Positions 6,501-7,345 of a DNA stretch of 7,345 nt are shown piece by piece. The notes beneath the pieces were generated by a model. That model had not been told where the DNA came from, ran no database searches, and saw only the letters and a list, made by a program, of their open reading frames with translations. A program made the position numbers and the translations under genes. This DNA comes from Thermoplasmata archaeon (GTDB taxonomy: Archaea; Thermoplasmatota; Thermoplasmata; Thermoplasmatales; Thermoplasmataceae), in contig JAJZOK010000018.1 of the NCBI GenBank assembly GCA_021811525.1, positions 1 to 7,345 of the forward strand. The letters are read 5' to 3'. Numbering within the stretch: the stretch's first letter is position 1; each line of letters starts with the position of its first letter.

Positions 6501-6519
6501 TACCTTAAATATTAAGGTA
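6501..6519 (-). repeat. 19-bp palindrome upstream of the operon promoter
   Basis: Perfect 8-bp arms TACCTTAA and TTAAGGTA surround three bases (ATA). The nearest edge is 16 bp upstream of the candidate TATA box, next to where TFB would bind, a position used by archaeal activators. Symmetric sites of this size are typical of dimeric helix-turn-helix regulators, including Lrp/AsnC proteins, and one such gene lies about 360 bp away. The AT-rich core could also act as a weak TATA element itself. Confidence 0.5.
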
Positions 6520-6744
6520 AAAATCCAGAAGTCAGGTGGCAGTCTGTAATTTTCCGCTTGATATGGACCTGATGGTGCAGTTTGGATATATTTGCGATTT
6601 TTTGATACAAAAGTTAGTCCGCATATCTACAAACTCCCTAACATGATATGGTAAACCGTAAATTGAACTGCAAGAAGACTTATGCCAGAATAATTCTGTA
6701 ACACTGCATCAAGAAATAAACCAAGTGCCTACTACAAACTAAAA
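6520..6744. other. Intergenic region with no recognised gene
   Basis: Between the operon's upstream palindrome and the tRNA gene I see no convincing coding region, RNA or repeat. The longest start-to-stop frame noted is a 27-codon one at 6563-6646 on the plus strand without a ribosome-binding site. On the minus strand, TTTT at 6744-6741 directly follows the tRNA and probably ends its transcript. Confidence 0.5.
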
Positions 6745-6828
6745 CGCTGGGAGGGAGATTTGAACTCCCGATCTACTAAGAGAACAGGTTTTCCAGACCT
6801 GCGCCCTACCAGGCTAGGCTATCCCAGC
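6745..6828 (-). tRNA. tRNA-Ser (anticodon GGA)
   Basis: An 84-base class II tRNA with no intron and no encoded CCA. Acceptor arms GCTGGGA and TCCCAGC pair fully, the D stem is GCCT/GGGC, and the anticodon stem CAGGT/ACCTG holds loop CTGGAAA, giving anticodon GGA for UCC/UCU codons. A long variable arm (TCT/AGA stem) is typical of tRNA-Ser. The T arm is GGGAG-TTCAAAT-CTCCC and the discriminator base is G, as expected for serine. Confidence 0.95.
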
Positions 6829-6850
6829 TCTGAACCTCAATCAGTCCGAA

Positions 6851-6860
6851 TTATATAAGA
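6851..6860 (-). promoter_or_regulatory. TATA box of the tRNA-Ser gene
   Basis: TCTTATATAA on the minus strand is a near-consensus archaeal TATA box, with its centre about 27 bp before the first tRNA base at 6828. This predicts transcription starting at or beside the mature 5' end. The box lies within 25 bp of the stop codon of the regulator gene upstream, so the tRNA has its own promoter. Confidence 0.75.
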
Positions 6861-6875
6861 GTTTGATGGAGAGCT

Positions 6876-7319
6876 TCACTTCATATGATCGAATACAGGC
6901 ACTGAAAGAGTCTTGGCAATTCCCTCCATGCCCTTCAGCTTTCCAAGGACAAGATCGGAAAGTTCCTTCATGTTCCTTGTAACTGTGAGAACGATGACAT
7001 CCCAATCCCCAGCTATTATGGATGCAGAAAGGATGTTGTCCATCTTGCAGAGATTCTGACAAAGTTCCCTCTGGCTCACCATGGACTTATAGTCATAGGC
7101 AATCAATATGTAGGCCATGATGGAATATCCCAACTTCTCATAATCGAGGTCAACCGTGTATTTCTGGATATATCCCTCTTTCTTCAGCCGCTCCATTCTC
7201 TCAAAGACAGTTGCCCTGGGTATGCCCAGCTTTGAGGAGATTTCAGATATCTTATCCCTGCCGTTTTCCTGCAGGTAAGTCAAAATCTGTATGTCTTTGT
7301 TATCCAATTTTCCTTGCAC
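6876..7319 (-). CDS. Lrp/AsnC-family transcriptional regulator
   Basis: This 147-residue protein has the standard length and layout of the family. An N-terminal winged helix-turn-helix occupies about 6-60, opening with LDNKDIQIL and with the recognition region at about 24-46 (SKLGIPRATVFERMERLK). A C-terminal RAM ligand-binding and oligomerisation domain occupies about 64-146, with the conserved GDWD turn at 104-107. It would act in the cytoplasm as a dimer or octamer, repressing or activating genes in response to amino acids or other small molecules; the ligand cannot be told. The start is uncertain. GTG at 7319 has no Shine-Dalgarno sequence, but ATATA at the window edge lies about 24 bp upstream, which suits a leaderless transcript. 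TTG at 7307 follows AAGGA and would remove four residues without touching the domain. The genes it controls are unknown; the respiratory operon is a candidate by position only. Confidence 0.9.
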   Translation of the reverse strand: MQGKLDNKDIQILTYLQENGRDKISEISSKLGIPRATVFERMERLKKEGYIQKYTVDLDYEKLGYSIMAYILIAYDYKSMVSQRELCQNLCKMDNILSASIIAGDWDVIVLTVTRNMKELSDLVLGKLKGMEGIAKTLSVPVFDHMK

Positions 7320-7345
7320 TGATGTTAAAAAAATTCTGGGTATAT

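Noticed and set aside
6436..6501. Extension of the cupredoxin to an upstream in-frame ATG at 6501
   Set aside because: It would put the TATA box and Shine-Dalgarno sequence inside the coding region and add a non-signal-like 22 residues ahead of the membrane anchor.
6563..6646. 27-codon plus-strand open frame in the gap between the operon and the tRNA
   Set aside because: No Shine-Dalgarno sequence, no well-placed TATA box and no recognisable protein pattern; this length is expected by chance.
6745..6828. tRNA gene as an integration site
   Set aside because: No integrase gene and no second copy of the tRNA 3' end were seen in the window.
1..7345. CRISPR array, insertion sequence or prophage genes
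   Set aside because: No regularly spaced repeats, no transposase or integrase-like proteins and no terminal inverted repeats were found; the gene content is transport, metabolism and respiration.

Overview
The window most likely comes from an acidophilic archaeon of the Thermoplasmatales/Thermoplasmata type. Three lines of evidence suggest this: archaeal TATA boxes about 25 bp upstream of likely transcript starts, including a textbook one before a tRNA gene and one before an apparently leaderless cytochrome P450 gene; AGG/AGA and ATA codons used freely for Arg and Ile; and a respiratory cluster with no cytochrome c, in which a membrane-anchored cupredoxin sits with a Rieske protein and a cytochrome b. 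The lineage is inferred; no 16S or other decisive marker is present.

Left part, + strand. The last codons of an upstream reading frame (ending at 21) run into a 472-residue polytopic membrane protein (11-1429) resembling an ABC-2-type exporter permease with two related halves. It is followed by a hairpin. A separate promoter then drives a complete soluble cytochrome P450 (1501-2661) with all heme-binding and oxygen-activation motifs intact. Its TATA element lies between two exact 8-bp direct repeats 20 bp apart.

Central part, - strand. A three-gene operon is read from about 6450 down to 2746: a tandem-duplicated CuA-like cupredoxin (5170-6435), a Tat-exported Rieske iron-sulfur protein (4387-5133) and a large cytochrome b (2746-4374). 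Together they look like a quinol-oxidising bc-type complex that hands electrons to a copper protein instead of a cytochrome c. Two features are unusual. The Qo-site PEWY motif of cytochrome b reads PPWF, and both cupredoxin domains keep the CuA Cys-x3-Cys and the upstream His but lack the second His. T-rich tracts end this operon where it converges on the P450 gene. A 21-bp near-perfect palindrome lies at the cupredoxin/Rieske junction, and a 19-bp palindrome lies just upstream of the operon promoter.

Right part, - strand. After about 220 bp with no recognised gene come a tRNA-Ser(GGA) with its own TATA box and an Lrp/AsnC-family regulator (6876-7319). The regulator's promoter probably lies at or just beyond the window edge. 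It is a possible, unproven, controller of the neighbouring operon.
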